From assembly GCA_947471745.1 (NCBI GenBank), contig CANJKZ010000264.1:69501-133500 (forward strand): a stretch of DNA of 64,000 bases, read 5' to 3'. The notes under the pieces were generated by a model. That model was given only the letters and a program-made list of their open reading frames with translations. It had not been told where the DNA came from and made no database searches. How positions within the stretch are numbered: position 1 is the stretch's first letter; every line of letters begins with the position of its first letter. Of this stretch, positions 23,037 to 35,502 are shown one piece after another. The stretch comes from Closterium sp. Naga37s-1. Lineage: Eukaryota; Streptophyta; Zygnematophyceae; Desmidiales; Closteriaceae. Made by a program: the position numbers and the translations under genes.

Positions 23037-23135
23037 CCCCGCTGTGCACTACTGAACCACACAGATACGGGATTTAAACCTGGAACCTTTTGGAAACAGG
23101 GCGAAACCTTAGCAACTACGCTAGTGGTCTGACCA
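23037..23135 (-). mobile_element. tRNA-derived SINE head (or tRNA pseudogene)
   Basis: On the minus strand an A-box-like tagcgtagttgctaagg (23107-23123) and a B-box-like ggtttaaatcc (23070-23080) lie at a spacing close to that of tRNA genes. The cloverleaf is imperfect and there is no clean acceptor stem, so a working tRNA gene is unlikely. The sequence running left (to about 22880) may be the SINE body; I cannot set its end. Confidence 0.5.
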
Positions 23136-23455
23136 GTGTTCAAATTGATTTTATTCACTCATTAAACTTAACCCCCAATGCTGATTTGGTCAAGAATTCG
23201 GGCAGGGCACGCTGATCCATCAGCATGCCCTGAAACCAATCTGAGGGCCTGGGTGCAAAGTTGTTAACCTTCCTGCCACACACCACAAACTGAAACTCTC
23301 GAACATCTGATAAGATAAAACAACACAAATATTTAACCATGGGAAACAAACCATTGAAGAACTGGAGCACACAACGATCCACCTAGATACGGACTGGGCA
23401 TACCAACAAAAATTGTAGACTCATCTAAGCAGTTTTCGACCAAAAGGCATCCACT

Positions 23456-26400
23456 TCAATGGTGATGATGGTGGTGATGCCGAGACTTCTCCCCCACTCC
23501 TGCACTGCTCCCACTAGCCACGCCCGACCTACTCCGATGCGTCGAGTGCCCTCCTGTGGCCGTGCGAGTGCGCGACGAATGGTGAGCCCCACTGCTCGAC
23601 CCATGGTGCGTCCTGTGGTGACCATCCTTCGACCCCCCTCCACTCGCCGACCCGCTCATCCCTCCCGTCGCAGCCTTCCGGAGCCCACTGCTGCTGCTCC
23701 CGCCAGTGCGGTGCCGTGAGGTGCTGGTACCAACGGTGCGGGAGGCAGAGCGCGAAGAGTGCCCGTGGTGCAGCTGGGGCGCGCCGGCCCCGCGCGATTT
23801 GAGCGGGTCGGAGAGCGCGTCGCGAGACGAGGGCGTCTTGATAGGGCGCTGGTTCAGGTACAGCAGCTGCGGCAGCAGGCCTGGGGGGCACATAGGGGAG
23901 GAGGGGAGGGGAGGGGAAAGGAGGGGAAGGGAGGGAATGGGCAAGAGATGCTCACAGATATGAGACAGCCAACCAGATTCACGCACGAACAGCCCGAGCA
24001 GACACAAGCATCAGCATGCACGAGCCCATCCACCCACCGAACCAACAGCACCCAACGCACCAATGAGGTAGCGCTTGAACGCATCGTCCCCCAGGTTCAC
24101 ATGAATGGGGTTTCCCGCGAGGTTGAGCGCGCGCAGCGAGGCGTAGTTAGCGGCGAGCTGGCCGAGGGCCTTGGTGGTGGTGACCTTGTTGGCGCCCAGG
24201 TCCAGCACGGTGAGCTTGAGCAGGCGGTGCAGCCCCTCCACCTCCCCCACCCTGTTGCCCGCCAGGTACAGCTCCCTCAACGCCACACACCCCGACAGCC
24301 CTGGGAGATGGGAATGAGGGGCGGGGGTTGGAGGAGAGCAGGGAGGATGTGAGGGGGGAAGAGAAAAGGGAGTGTTAAAAGACGGGTTAGGGGGGGCAAC
24401 GGACTCGAACATCCATCTCGCGTCCACCGATCCCAAGCACCATCTCATCCCTACCTCTTTGTGTGACCCCCCATGCCCTCTGCACACAGCATTCTGCCCA
24501 CTCTCTCAGAGCAGCCCTTCCTGTCCCCTGGACGCGCCGTGCTGCCCACTCCCTTTGCACAACCTCCCCTTTCCCACACGCCAATGACCCTGCACGCGCA
24601 ATGCAGCCCCCTCCCTTTGCGCAGCCCCCCCGTTCCCATACACCAATGACCCCCAGCACCCACCGTGGCCGATGCGGGCGAGGCGGTTGTTGGAGAGGTT
24701 GGGCACCTTGAGGCGCAAGAGCTCTCGGAGCCCCTCCCTCAGATGCCTTAAGAATGCAACCTATCGCACCCCATTCACCCCACACACCATGCTGCCCACC
24801 CCCTGTCCCCGTACACGCACCATGGCCGATGCGGGCGAGGCGGTTGTTGGAGAGGTTGAGCACCTTGAGGCGCGAGAGCTCTCGCAGCCCCTCCACGGCG
24901 GCCAGGCGGTTGTGTGACAGGTCCAGGATGTGCAGTGACCGCGGCAGCACTCCTGTTGCCACCGACGCTGCCCAGATGGACCACGGCAGGGAGTGGGGTT
25001 AGGAAATCAGGGGGTGAGTGGTATATTTGAATCTAGCTTGCCAGGATAGATGAAGATTGTGGTATATTGTGTGTTTAATTCAACGCTTGCACACGTGTGT
25101 TCCAAGACATCTGTGCACAACCAACCCCCCATTGGTCCCTTAAAGGTCCATCACCATGGAATCCTTCCTCAACCAATCCGTTTTTGCTCCTTACCATCCC
25201 ACGGCGAGGGCATTGTATATCTATGCCCTTTTCAACGCCTTTTCTTTGAAAGAGGTACCAAGCCCTAATCGACAGTCTAAGGTTTGAGGAATTCTGGGAG
25301 TGAGTGGTGTGGGTGGGAGCAGTGCGTTGAGTGGGGTAGGAAGAGACGAAAAGCAGTGTTGTGGTAAAAGACTAGGGGTTGCGACGCAATGCAAGAAGGA
25401 AAACGTTGAAAGAACCCCGTGGATAGGAGGGAAGGCCAGTTTGCAAGCAGCACACACACGAGGGGATGGGGGGGTGGAAGGGAGGGTTGGCAGGGAGGGG
25501 GGATGGCAAGTTTGCACACGCAGAGCAGCGTGCACGCCGCACACCCCACTCACTGATGTTGTTGCGAGACAGGTCGAGCGTCTTGAGCGACGAGAACGCC
25601 CCCAGCGGCGGGACCACGAGCAGCCCGCGCATGGACAGGTACACGGCCGCCGCGTGCTTGTCCAGCCCGCGCACCACCCTCCCCGCATGCTCCGCCGCCG
25701 CCGCCGCCCCCACCACCACCGCCGCCTGCAGGTTCCCCGCTGCCGCCGCGCCCCCCCCATGCATGTGCCCGTGCGACATGGAGCGCTTGCTCATGCCGCT
25801 GGAGGAATGGTGGTGGTGGTGGTGGTGGTGAGGCGCAGGGGGGGAATGGGGCGGGAGCAGCGCACTGCTGCTGCTGCCGGCGCTGCCGCCCTTGCTGCTG
25901 CCGATGCTGCTCCAGTGCTCGATGCTCTCAGACGGCTCCCACTGCCCGCGCGGGAGGCAGCGCACCCACGCCTCCACGCGCGGCATGCCCGCCAGCCACA
26001 TCGCCGTCATCTCCCCCGCCTTCCCCGCCTCCTTCGCCTCTTCTCCCGCCGCACCTGCCGTTTTCCCAGCGGAAATCGCTCCGCCAATGCCCTCCCCCGC
26101 GCCTATGACTCCCACGCCTGCGCTTCCTTCCGCTGCGGAGAGCTGCACGTCCCCCAGCTCTGGCATAGACTGCACGTCCGCCGCAACCGCGTCCGCGCCG
26201 ACTGCGGCTGCGCCGACGGGGGAAGATGCGCCTGTGGGCGGACAGGCAAGGAGGAGGTCCCCCGTCGTGCGGATGCGCGGAAGAAGCATGTCGGAGCGGG
26301 GCTCAGTCCGCCCCGCCTGGTCGCTGGTTGCGCCCTCACTGGCTGCGGAATCCCCCGCGCCAACGTTCTCTACGGCGGGGATGGCGGAAGCGCCCCGCTG

Positions 26401-27564
26401 CGGAAGGCCATCCACGCCCCCGGCATCGACGGCGGACGGGCCCAGGGAAAACGGCTCTTCTCCCCCTCTTGGCGCTTCCGCTTCCTCCGCCTCCGGACTG
26501 AAGTACATTTCCGCCCGTGCGGCGCGAATCTCCTCCCGCGCATCCCGCGCAGCCTCCTGCGCAGCCTCCTCCTCCGCCTCCTCGTCCCATGGGAGCACTG
26601 ACAGCGGCCCGGACACCCCCAGCTGCAGGTGATCCAAGAGCAGCGCCGTGTCGGAATGCGCGGACGCCTGGCTCCGCGTATCGTCGTCGGCTTCCGCCTC
26701 GCCCCCGCTCCCCGCCTCCCCTTCCGCCACCGCCTGCGCTTCCGCCCAGTCGTCCTTCATGTTCTCGAGGTGCCCCGTCATGTTGTGCCACATTGTACCG
26801 TACTCCGCCGCGTGCGCCGACTCCGCGTCGTCCGCGTGCTGCCCGTCCGCGCTGCCGTCCTGCGGAAGCGACGTGCGCCAGAACTGGAACCCCATGACGT
26901 CATCACTCCCGTGACGGTTATCGTTATCGTCATCGTCATCATAGTCTCCATCCACGACGAATCTGTCAGCTCCCATCCCATCCCGATAACCACACGCATC
27001 GTCCCTACCCTCCTCAGACTTCCCCCTCTCGTCCCTCTCTTCCCCCTCGTCTTCCGCGTCCCCGTCTGCGCGCATCTTACCGCGGTCGCCGCCGGGTTGC
27101 AGTCCGCCGTGCGCCTCGAACATGTGCGCATATTCGTCGTGCTCCATCGTCGTGCGACTGCGACTCCAAAGCGCGACATTCTCCACCGACGCGTCGCTTA
27201 ACGACGTGCGCTTCTCCGCCTCCTCGTGCGCCATCTCCGCGTCCCCGCGACCCTCCCCAGGAGAACCATCGAGATCTCCGGCGGTAGGGCTGACCGGCGT
27301 CGTGTGCGAATAGTTGGACTTGTTCGCGACGTCGTCGTCAGGGTTGCACCATCGCATCGCCTGCGACAGCGCCGTGTCGTTCGCGGACTCCTGCTGGAAA
27401 TAAACACCCGGGTCGCTCAAGTGGTCCATCATCCCGTCATCTTCCGCCTCCTCCACGTCAGCATGGAATGCCTCGTCGTGTCGCCCCATACGCTCGTCGT
27501 CCTGATGTCCGCCTACGATCCGCGGATCTGCGACCGCCACTTCCACCTCCCCTCCGCTCGCCAT
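23456..27564 (-). CDS. SDS22-like leucine-rich repeat protein with long acidic N-terminus
   Basis: Plant-type LRR protein of the group often annotated as 'outer arm dynein light chain 1-like' (Arabidopsis At4g03260/At1g78230 relatives); molecular role unknown. Four exons agree in GT-AG ends and phase: 27564-25554, 24967-24821, 24300-24061, 23880-23456; 940 residues, TGA stop. Start is the ATG of MASGGEVEVAVADP. Residues 1 to about 620 are low complexity and acidic, with an 8-His run. LRRs start near residue 650 (LKTLDLSRNNIT), then LHILDLSHNRLAAVEG, LKVLNLSNNRLARIGHG, LRELYLAGNRVGEVEG, LTVLDLGANKVTTT and LRALNLAGNPI. The cap GLLPQLLYLNQRPIKTP is diagnostic of the group. The tail is Ser/Gly/His-rich and ends in seven histidines. 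All introns after exon 1 are phase 1, as expected for exon-shuffled LRR units. Confidence 0.88.
24660..24745 (-). pseudogene. Duplicated LRR pseudo-exon in intron 2 of the LRR gene
   Basis: Near copy of the 3' part of exon 2 (24821-24905) plus its donor region, encoding EGLRELLRLKVPNLSNNRLA. Neither nearby acceptor restores a frame compatible with exons 2 and 3: one hits a TGA and the other is the wrong phase. It therefore looks like a local tandem exon duplication that is skipped. Confidence 0.7.
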
Positions 27565-28456
27565 GGCCTCACCCACCGACCGTGTATCTCCCCTCCCCGT
27601 GCCGCGTCACCTTGCCGTCACCCAGCCCTCCCGCGACGACCGGCGAAACCCCGACCACCACCCCGACCACGCTTCCGCAAATCTCGCCGCTAACGGTGAG
27701 AACTCGAGCACCAGGGCCGATTCGGCTCCAGGACAGGCAGGCGAGTGGATCCCGGCCTGCTCGCGCGGCGAACTCGCGGGCACGCGGCATCAACGTGCTC
27801 TGCACCCCTCGCAGGAGCTCGCGCCCAGCCAGATCGCCAACCATCCAGCGACGCTCGCTCCTAAGGAGCACTTATTAACGCCTAGCGTGCAACAGAAGCT
27901 AACGACCAACAAGGCTAAGGACTACTACCGAGGGTGGACGGACTAAGCAGTTACAAGTGGTTTATCTGATGGTCTCAAGGAAATAATGCATCCGAGAATC
28001 CGAGGCTGTGCTGGTGAGAGTCATGAATCCATCGCGTGCTGGATGGAGGTCATTTCATGAATCCGTGACAGGGTTCATCCTGTTGTCATCGATGGACTCA
28101 CACTCGCTGCTGGGGTTCCAGCGATGTTGGTTCGCCGCCGCTGCCTTGCACCTTGGGAATGCCGAGTTTCCTGGCGTGTGACTTTGCTCCGTCAGCTCGG
28201 GCGGAGTTTCGGCTGGCTGACAGTCCCCGTGTGCGCTGTTCGATGGTCTGCGCCGCTCTGGCGGCTGTCGGGCAAATTGATTGTGGGTGCCCAAACGGCC
28301 ATTCTGCGCAACCTTGGGACTAATATGAGTTCATTCCCTCACTCGGGAATCCGCGTTACGGAAGAGTCCAGAAACACCTGCAGGATCTTCTGGTTATCTA
28401 CTTCGCAATAAATAGCATACATGCATTTCACACTTAAAAGGGGACTGAGCAAGTGC
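27565..28456. other. Intergenic region between the LRR gene and ExAD-like gene 2
   Basis: Contains the LRR gene promoter/leader (left) and the 3' flank of the glycosyltransferase gene (right). A plus-strand open frame at 27563-27946 overlaps the LRR start and has leader-like composition; I do not call it. An aataaa on plus lies near 28408; no minus-strand poly(A) signal stands out. Confidence 0.5.
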
Positions 28457-31400
28457 TCAAGAATTCGAGTATCTTAACTTGACTGACTGCTTTCTTTGCG
28501 CCAAAGCCCTCATGACACTACGGAACACCCCGGATGAAGCCACATCACGTGCCAACTCGCCTTGCTCCTTATCAAGGATCCTAGAAAAGGGATTGTACTG
28601 CAAACTTGCCCATACGAAGTGCACCCACAATCGCCGCAGAGCAGCTTGCTTGAGAGCAAGCTCTTGTGGAGGGATGCTGGTGAGGATCCCGTGGAGGTGG
28701 GGAATGTCTGAAGGAGTCAGCCTCACTGAGAAGTCGTCCCAGTCCAAAAAACCATCACCTTCAAAAGGCATGCTCACATTGGGCTGGGACGGAAGAGGGG
28801 AAGGGGGGGGAGTGGGGAGTGAGAAATATAATTTAGGCAAAGTCACAGGGATGACATTAAATTGGAATAAAGAAGTTGTTTGTGAGCTGGAAAAGAAAGG
28901 ACATCTCACCTATATTATCACTGGGATGCATCCGAGTGTCACCGCCTGAGTGGCCGTCTCGTCAGCACCCCACCCGCCAGCCACCAGACAGAACACCGAC
29001 CGAGCCATCCGCTCCAAGTACCCTCCTCCCCCCATCTCCCCTCCCACTCCTACTTGCCCCTCCCCGAAATCCCCCTCCCCCGGTGTGCGTTCTATGACAA
29101 ACCCCTTGGGCATAGCAGCAGCGGAGTCAAGCGAGTCAAACCAGTCAAACAGGGCCTGTCGCACCCCAAACGAGTAGTTAAAGCCCAACACCGGCTCCAC
29201 GTCCCGCCCATCAAACCCACGGAAGAAGAAGAAAATATCCCGCCCACGAGAGTGCACGTCTTCTCCTTGAACGCCCATGGCCACCTCATACACCTCGGGC
29301 AGCAGAACGGGCGGGATAACAACATCCTGCCCGGGAATGAAGCAGCCAGGCAGGGCGGCATCGAGCGGCATGTTCCCGGAGTACCCCCACAGCGACAGCA
29401 CTGTGCTGCGCGCCAGCATCGGGTCTCGCCGCCCGGCCTCGCCGACCTCGCACGCCGCCCAGTCATCATTGGCAAGGAAGACGTGGTCGGCGCCAGCATG
29501 GCGGTCCCAGTAGGGCCACGCGTCCCTTATGTGCTCGATGGCCCATGACAGCACACTCTGCTTTGCTGTGCCTCGGTGCCTGTGGAAGGGCAGGGAGGAG
29601 GCGACGCAAGTATGGGGAGTGGGCTATCAATGTGCAGGTTTGAGGTGCATGTTGGAGGTGCAGGTTTGAGGTGCAGGTTTACGGTGCAGGTTTGAGGAGC
29701 AGGTTTGAAGTGCAGGTTGGAGGTGCAGGTTTGAGGTGCAGGTTTGAGGAGCAGGTTTGAGGTGAAGGTTTGAGGAGCAGGTTTGAGGTGCATCCACCTG
29801 GAAGGTCAAAGTAGCTGTTCTCACGCAACTCAGGATGTCACACACACTACTTATAAGGTGCGACAAGGTACAGATTGGACGCTGACTAGACGCTGATTTT
29901 ATTCTGAATGGGCGCCGACTGAATGCCAACTCACCGCAGCAGCAGGGGCACGTAGAATAGGTCAGCCTCCTCAGGATCAGCAGTGCGCCATGCTGACGTC
30001 AGCAGCGCGTCCAGAAACACATACCCCTCCCACCGCCCCCTCCCCGCCCCCAGCACGCCCTGCCACGTGTTCAAGTACCCGGGCAGCTCGTACACAAAGA
30101 TTTTCGGCCGGGCAGCAGAGACAAGCATAGGGGAGGGTGGTGGGACAGCGTCAGTCCAGAGGAAGGGTCGTCTGCGGTGCAGAGTGGTGGCACCGTGGGC
30201 GTCGAGGGAGAGTGCACAGTCAATGCCAAACGTACCCCTCGCACACTTGCACACTCCCTCCACACACTCGCCACCCACTCCTTTCCCCCCACCTTGCTCC
30301 CCATCCCCGTCCCCTGCATACTCCCCCTCCCCCTCCCCCTCCGCCTTCAAGCTGTGAGCGCCACAGGCCCCGAAGCAGTCAAAGGGCAGCCGGCCCGGCT
30401 GCTCACAGCCAGCACCTGAGTAGAGCGCAGGGCAGCTGGTGGGGGGCAGCATGAAAGACGGGGAAGGACAGGAGGAGAGGGGAGTTTGAGACGTGCTGAA
30501 TGGGATGAACGGGAGGGGGGGGTCATTCAGCCCGGGTGCTCACAGCCGGTGGGACACAGCCCGAGCGCAGGCGAGCTGGGGGGTGGGCGAGTGGTGGCGG
30601 GATAAGGGGACGGGGAGGGGGGAGTTTGAGACGAGTGGACAGGGGACAAGGGAACGAATGGGAGGAGCCATCCGGGTGCTGAGAGCTATGGCGAGAGTAC
30701 AGTGCGGGGCATGTGAGGGCAATCACGCCACCAATCACTCACATGCACGTCAGGCTGCCTCTGTCACACACGCCAACGCCCGAGCAGTTGTACGGGCACT
30801 CGTGCGGCGCCCCAAAACCCCCTCCGTCCTCCTCCCTCCCCTCCCCCTCCCCCCCGCCCCCTCCCCGCACTGTCTCTCCCGGCCCCACCTCATTCCCCCG
30901 CCCATCCAGCACCAGCGCCACCTGCCTCTGCTCATACAGACTCCCCACGTCCACCCACGGCCCGCGCCTTCCTGGAAAGTCACCCCATGCTTCCTCTTCC
31001 TTGACCTTGGGCTCATCGTCGCCTTCCTGCCCCTCCTCCCCCTCCCCTCCCGCCTCCTTTCCTGCCACCCCTGCTTGCCCGGCAGTCGTGTCTGTTGTGC
31101 TGTTGCTGCCCTTGATCCAGCCAATCAGAGCGTCTCTCACCCTACCACCGCGAGCCGCCACAGCAGTCAAAAAGGAAGAGGAATTGCCCGCACTGCTGCT
31201 TTTGACACCACCACCACCAGCACCGGCACCAGCACCAGCACCACTAGCAGCACCACTACCAGCAGCAGCAGCACCGTTAGCAACAGCAGCAGCAGCAGCA
31301 GTGGTATCATTCCCCCCCATGAGCGCCCCACTCTCATCAAAGCACTCTGGCAGATGCTCCAGGCGGTACCGATCGCACTCCCTCACGCACGCACACGATG

Positions 31401-31522
31401 TCGCCACGTGGCACGGCGTCCACACGTCCGGCGCCAGCTGGCAGCTGGGCATGGCCAACACGTGGCAGTGCTTGCCTGTGAAGCCAGGCACACAGTGACA
31501 CGTGGCAGTGGCCTCGTTGCAC
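28457..31522 (-). CDS. ExAD-like GT47 (exostosin family) glycosyltransferase, gene 2
   Basis: Golgi GT47 family, closest in layout to plant EGF-bearing exostosin proteins such as ExAD (At3g57630, an extensin arabinosyltransferase). Exons, minus: about 31522-30743, 30435-29935, 29579-28910, 28783-28457, phases consistent, TGA stop. Cys-rich EGF-like pieces come first (CNEATATCHCVPGFTG, CPYNCSGVGVCDRGSLTC, CVEGVCKCARGTFGIDC), then the exostosin domain: KIFVYELPGYLNTW, EEADLFYVPLLLR, YWDRHAGADHVFLANDDW, CFIPGQDVVIPP, TLGCIPVII, FLDWDDFSVRL. Two oddities. No N-terminal membrane anchor is visible: upstream of about 31522 the frame hits a TGA with no clear acceptor, and the first ATG (31452) would drop an EGF unit. 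The last codon of the third exon is TAG (28910-28912), exactly where relatives have the Gln of the VIIQ motif. Either a decaying gene or a recoded codon. Confidence 0.75.
29633..29795. repeat. 13-bp minisatellite in an intron of ExAD-like gene 2
   Basis: About twelve imperfect copies of gaggtgcaggttt in the intron between the second and third visible exons. Confidence 0.9.
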
Positions 31523-31536
31523 GTTCCCCGTAGAAA

Positions 31537-34500
31537 TCAGAGGGAGGAGCAGTTGGAGGGGGGCGACGAGGAGGAGAGGGAGGAGGAACGGGAGGAGGGG
31601 AGGGAGGGCTGGAGAGAATTTGCCCGACTATGAGGGAGTGATTGTGACGATGGCAGCAATGACACCGAATGCAACTGGTTCGTGGAACCACCTCTTCCAC
31701 CCTCCCCACTCTCCCCGCCCTCCTCTCCCTTGCTTTCCCCCTCCCCCTCTTCCTCTTCCACCACCACTCCCCCAACCGTGTACCATCTCTTCCCCCCACC
31801 CCCCCTCCCTTTCCCCCACGCTCCTCCCCCTCGCCCCACCCACCCACCCCCCTGCCTGTACCCCCCTGCTTCCCCACCCCCCGCCATCTTGCTTGCTCGG
31901 GAAAACACAACGCTGGGTCCCCCACCAGGTCCCACCTGCCCCCCTGCCGCTGGCAGCGTCACCATCCCCTGCACAGCCGAAACTTCAGCTGCCTGAACCC
32001 GCCGCCCGAGAGCAGCCATGACGGACGAGAAAGCATCCGAGGAGGCGAGCAGCGGGCGCAGCTTCTTCTGCAGATACAGCAGACTGGAGGGCGTGGGGGG
32101 GGCGGAGGAGGCGGAGGAGGCGAAGGAGGAAGAAGAGGAGGAAGAGGAGTAGGAGGAGGGGGGGGGCGAGAGGGGGCTGTAGAGCGGCGAGGCCCAGAGC
32201 AGGCCGGGCCAGGCGGCCTTCATGGCAGTGCGGCGCCGAGCCACCTCTTCTGGGGTAATGCCTCGGAGAATCTCCGGGAGCTCTGGCAGCTGGTGGGGGG
32301 CCAGGAAGAGCGCCAGGGACGGCCAGTGGATGGCACCGCCTGCTGCTGCATCCCTGCCAGCAGTGGCGCTGGCATGGGTGTCATAGCCGGGGAGAAACTC
32401 TGTGCTGGCCAAGGGCTGCTATGTGTGGGGCTGGACTATCACTGGGATGCACCCGAGGAGCACCGCCCGTGCTACAGTGTCACTGTAGCCCGTGGGGGGC
32501 GTGGGTGCAAAGCAGAACTGCGCCCTCAGCATGGCGTCACTCACTGCGCTCTCCTCTCTGCCCGTCTCCCCTTCCTCTTCCTCCCCCTCCCCTTCCACCC
32601 CTGCTTTCCCTGCCTCCTCCCAGTCCCCATCTTGCCCATCCTGCACTGCCCCCCTGCCTGGTGCGCCCAGGTGCATGATGCGGAACCCTACCTGCAGCTG
32701 CCGGTGGGAGAAGAGCTGTAGGAACCGTGCACCTATACTCGATACAGGCTCATTCGCTACAAGCCCCCCAGCCAACGACGAAGCAGCAGGTGAGTCCCTG
32801 TGTGCCGCACCCCAGCCTCCTCCAGGCTTACCCACCCATTCGCCTCCTCCCCTCCCATCCCCATCTCTCATACTCACCCCACCCCGTGCGCTCCACCCCC
32901 CTTCTGCTTCTCCTGCGCCCATTTTCCCCCCTGCCCCTGCCCCTGCCCCTGTCGCTGCCGCTGCCCCTCCGCTACCCCCCGCCCTCCTAACAACGAAGAG
33001 CAGGAGAGTGTTGCGGTCGGGGGTGCCTTCAAGGGGCTCGCGCACAAAGGGAGAGGCGAGCACCACGGAGGGGGGCAGCAGCGGGGGGATCACCACGTCC
33101 TGCCCGGGAATGAAGCACTGCCCTCCACGCCCCTGCTGCTCCCCCTGCTGCTGCATCTGCGCCCCTCTCCCTCTGTTTGCCTCGCCCATCCTGCCCTCCG
33201 ATCCCCCCCACCCTCCCGCCCCGCCTGCTGCTCCCCCATACCCGCTGGGCGTGAGCACCACAGCTCGCTCCAGCCTCGAATGCCTCTGCAGCACCATCCG
33301 GCCCCCCTCAGCCGCCACCATTCCCACTCTCCCCTCGCCATGCTCATTTGCCCGCGATTCCTGGTGGTCGAGGGAGGAGCGATGGGGCAGATGGAGAAAG
33401 AAGGGAGCGAGGTAAGGACAGGGAGAGGGAAAGGGTGCACGGCCCACAGCCTGCACCTGCAGCTGTTGTTCTTCTTGAGATTCAGTCCGTCAATTCAGAA
33501 TGTCACAACTGCCACCTGGTTACCACTGCCACACCTCACCTGGTTACCAGCGGCACATAGAAATAGTCCGCCTGTTCCCCATCCGCTGTGCGTCTGCCAT
33601 CCGCAAGCAGCCTCTCCAGGAACACCACCCCCTCGGGGCGATCCAGCGCGCCCGACTGCTCCCACTGCCACGTGTTCAGCTCCGGAGGCAGCTCGTACAC
33701 GTAGATTTTTGGGGTGAAATTCTTGTCTTGTAGCGCCGACCGGAAGGGCGGGGACTGGGGCGGCCATCTGAAGGTGGGGTTGGAGAGAACACTGGGCGGG
33801 GAACGAGGAAGGAGCAGGGGTGGGTAGGCGTGTGTGAGAGGGGCAAAGGGGGGTGGAAGGACGAAGGGAGGAGGAGTAGGAATTTCAGGGAGACAGCAAG
33901 AGGCAGCAAGGGTGAGAGGATGAAAGGTTGAGAGGGTGAGAGGCAGTGCGAGGCAGCTCATCTCAGCGATGCCCCTCACCCTCACCTTATATTGCCAGTG
34001 CTGGGATCCACCGACAGTGAGCAATCAATGCCGAAGCTGCCAGCCTGGCACGTGCAGATGCCACCGTCGCACCTGCCGCGCCCACTGCACGCGTTCACAC
34101 ACCGCACGCCCCCTGCGCGCTCCTCCTCGCACCCCGGCCCCGAGTAGCGCCACGCGCAGCTGGTGTGGAAGGCGGGGAAGGAGGAAGAGAAAGAGGGAGG
34201 GCGGAAAAGAGGGAGAGGTGAAGTGGGGGGGGCAACAGAGGGAGCAGAGTGATTGCTCTACACTTGCGTTTCGAAAAAAAAAAGGACGAAGAGGGATCAT
34301 AAGATGGGGCTGATAGGACATGGGGGGACGGCGGGCACGCACTCGCACGTCTTGGACGCGTCACGGCACAGCCCGCGACCAGAGCACCCCAGGGGGCATT
34401 CCCGCGGGTCTGTGTATCGCTTCCGCAACTGCCACGTGTATTGCGCCCACACCTGCTTCTGCGCTCCGCCCGCCACCCGCCCGCGCGCTGCCTGTGTTCT

Positions 34501-35502
34501 CCCCCCTGAATCCGTTCCCCCCGCGCCAGCAGCGCTTCCCCAGTCGCTCCGCGCGCCTCCTGACGGCATGTCCCTTGCGCCCGCTCCTTTCCACCGCACG
34601 TTGCGCCCCCCGTCCCATCTCCGCGAGCTCTTGCGCAGCGCGGGGAGATCGTTGCTGTGCGATCTGCTAGGGCCGCGTGGACCGCTGGAAGCTCCCCCAG
34701 ACACTATGGCGGATGAAACCGCGCCGTTCCCTGCGCCATTCTGCGCTTCCCCCTCCGTCATCCCCGGGTTCGTCCATTCCGACTCACCCCCCCCTTCCGC
34801 TGCGCCGACTGTCAGAACCTCCGCGCGGAAGATGTCCGCCAGCGAGCGTGGCGGAATAGCGGAGGCGTTGTGGGAGGCGTTGAAGCACACCGCGCCGGGG
34901 CCGATGAGATGAAACGCGCGGCACTCGCGCGCGCACGCGCATGTGGAGGGGAACGCGCACGGCGTGCGGAAGCCCGGCGCAAGCTGGCAGGAGGGGAAGG
35001 CGTCGGCCTCGCACGCATCGCCCGTGAACCCCGCGGGGCAGTCGCAGCGACCGAGTTCCTCGTTGCACGTGCCGCGGCGCGAGCAGCGCTTCGAGCAGCG
35101 CGATCTGAATTGGGGACTCCATCGGCTGGCAGCGCGCGAGGAGAAAAAGCCGTCTTCATCACGGCCGTCCGTAAGAGCTAATCTTGTCTGATCGATGACT
35201 GCAAAAAGAGCGAGGAGAAAAGCGACGGCGAGGATGGCAAGGCGGGAGAAACGGCGTAGGCGGGTAGGGGAGGTGCGGGCCCACTTAGAAGTTTTTGCGG
35301 AGACTGGTGACGGCGGAAGGCTAACCTTCTTATTGCGAAGCAAATGATTACTATCTTCTGACTGCCGGGACCATCTAAGGCGAAACAACCGCGACGTGAA
35401 GCTAGATACCCCGCGTCGCCATTCTGAGCCACGCGGACCTGCTGTGCTAGTCAACGTGAGTCGCGTGGGAGCGCAGACTACGTGGTACTTAGAGTCCATC
35501 AT
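31537..35502 (-). CDS. ExAD-like GT47 (exostosin family) gene 1, possibly decaying
   Basis: Tandem paralogue of the gene at 28457-31522. Exons 35502-34343, 34159-33986 and 33767-33540 join in phase; a fourth coding block runs 33360-31537 (TGA stop). ATG at 35502. Type II anchor LAILAVAFLLALFAVID near residue 95; EGF-like units CSRRGTCNEELGRCDCPAGF and CSGRGRCDGGICTCQAGSFG; exostosin blocks KIYVYELPPELNTW, EQADYFYVPLVTR, CFIPGQDVVIPPLLPP, LLGCIPVIVQ and a C-terminal helical part (LPELPEILRG). Three problems: the YWDR..G.DH block of gene 2 has no counterpart; the junction from 33540 to 33360 is out of phase; and a TAG (32419-32421) lies in the fourth block, shortly after VIVQ. Long Gly/Ser/Glu-rich inserts are present. 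I think it is a paralogue losing function, but unseen exons are possible. Confidence 0.65.

Noticed and set aside
27563-27946. Plus-strand gene divergent from the LRR gene
   Set aside because: Overlaps the LRR start codon, has low-complexity composition and no recognisable domain.
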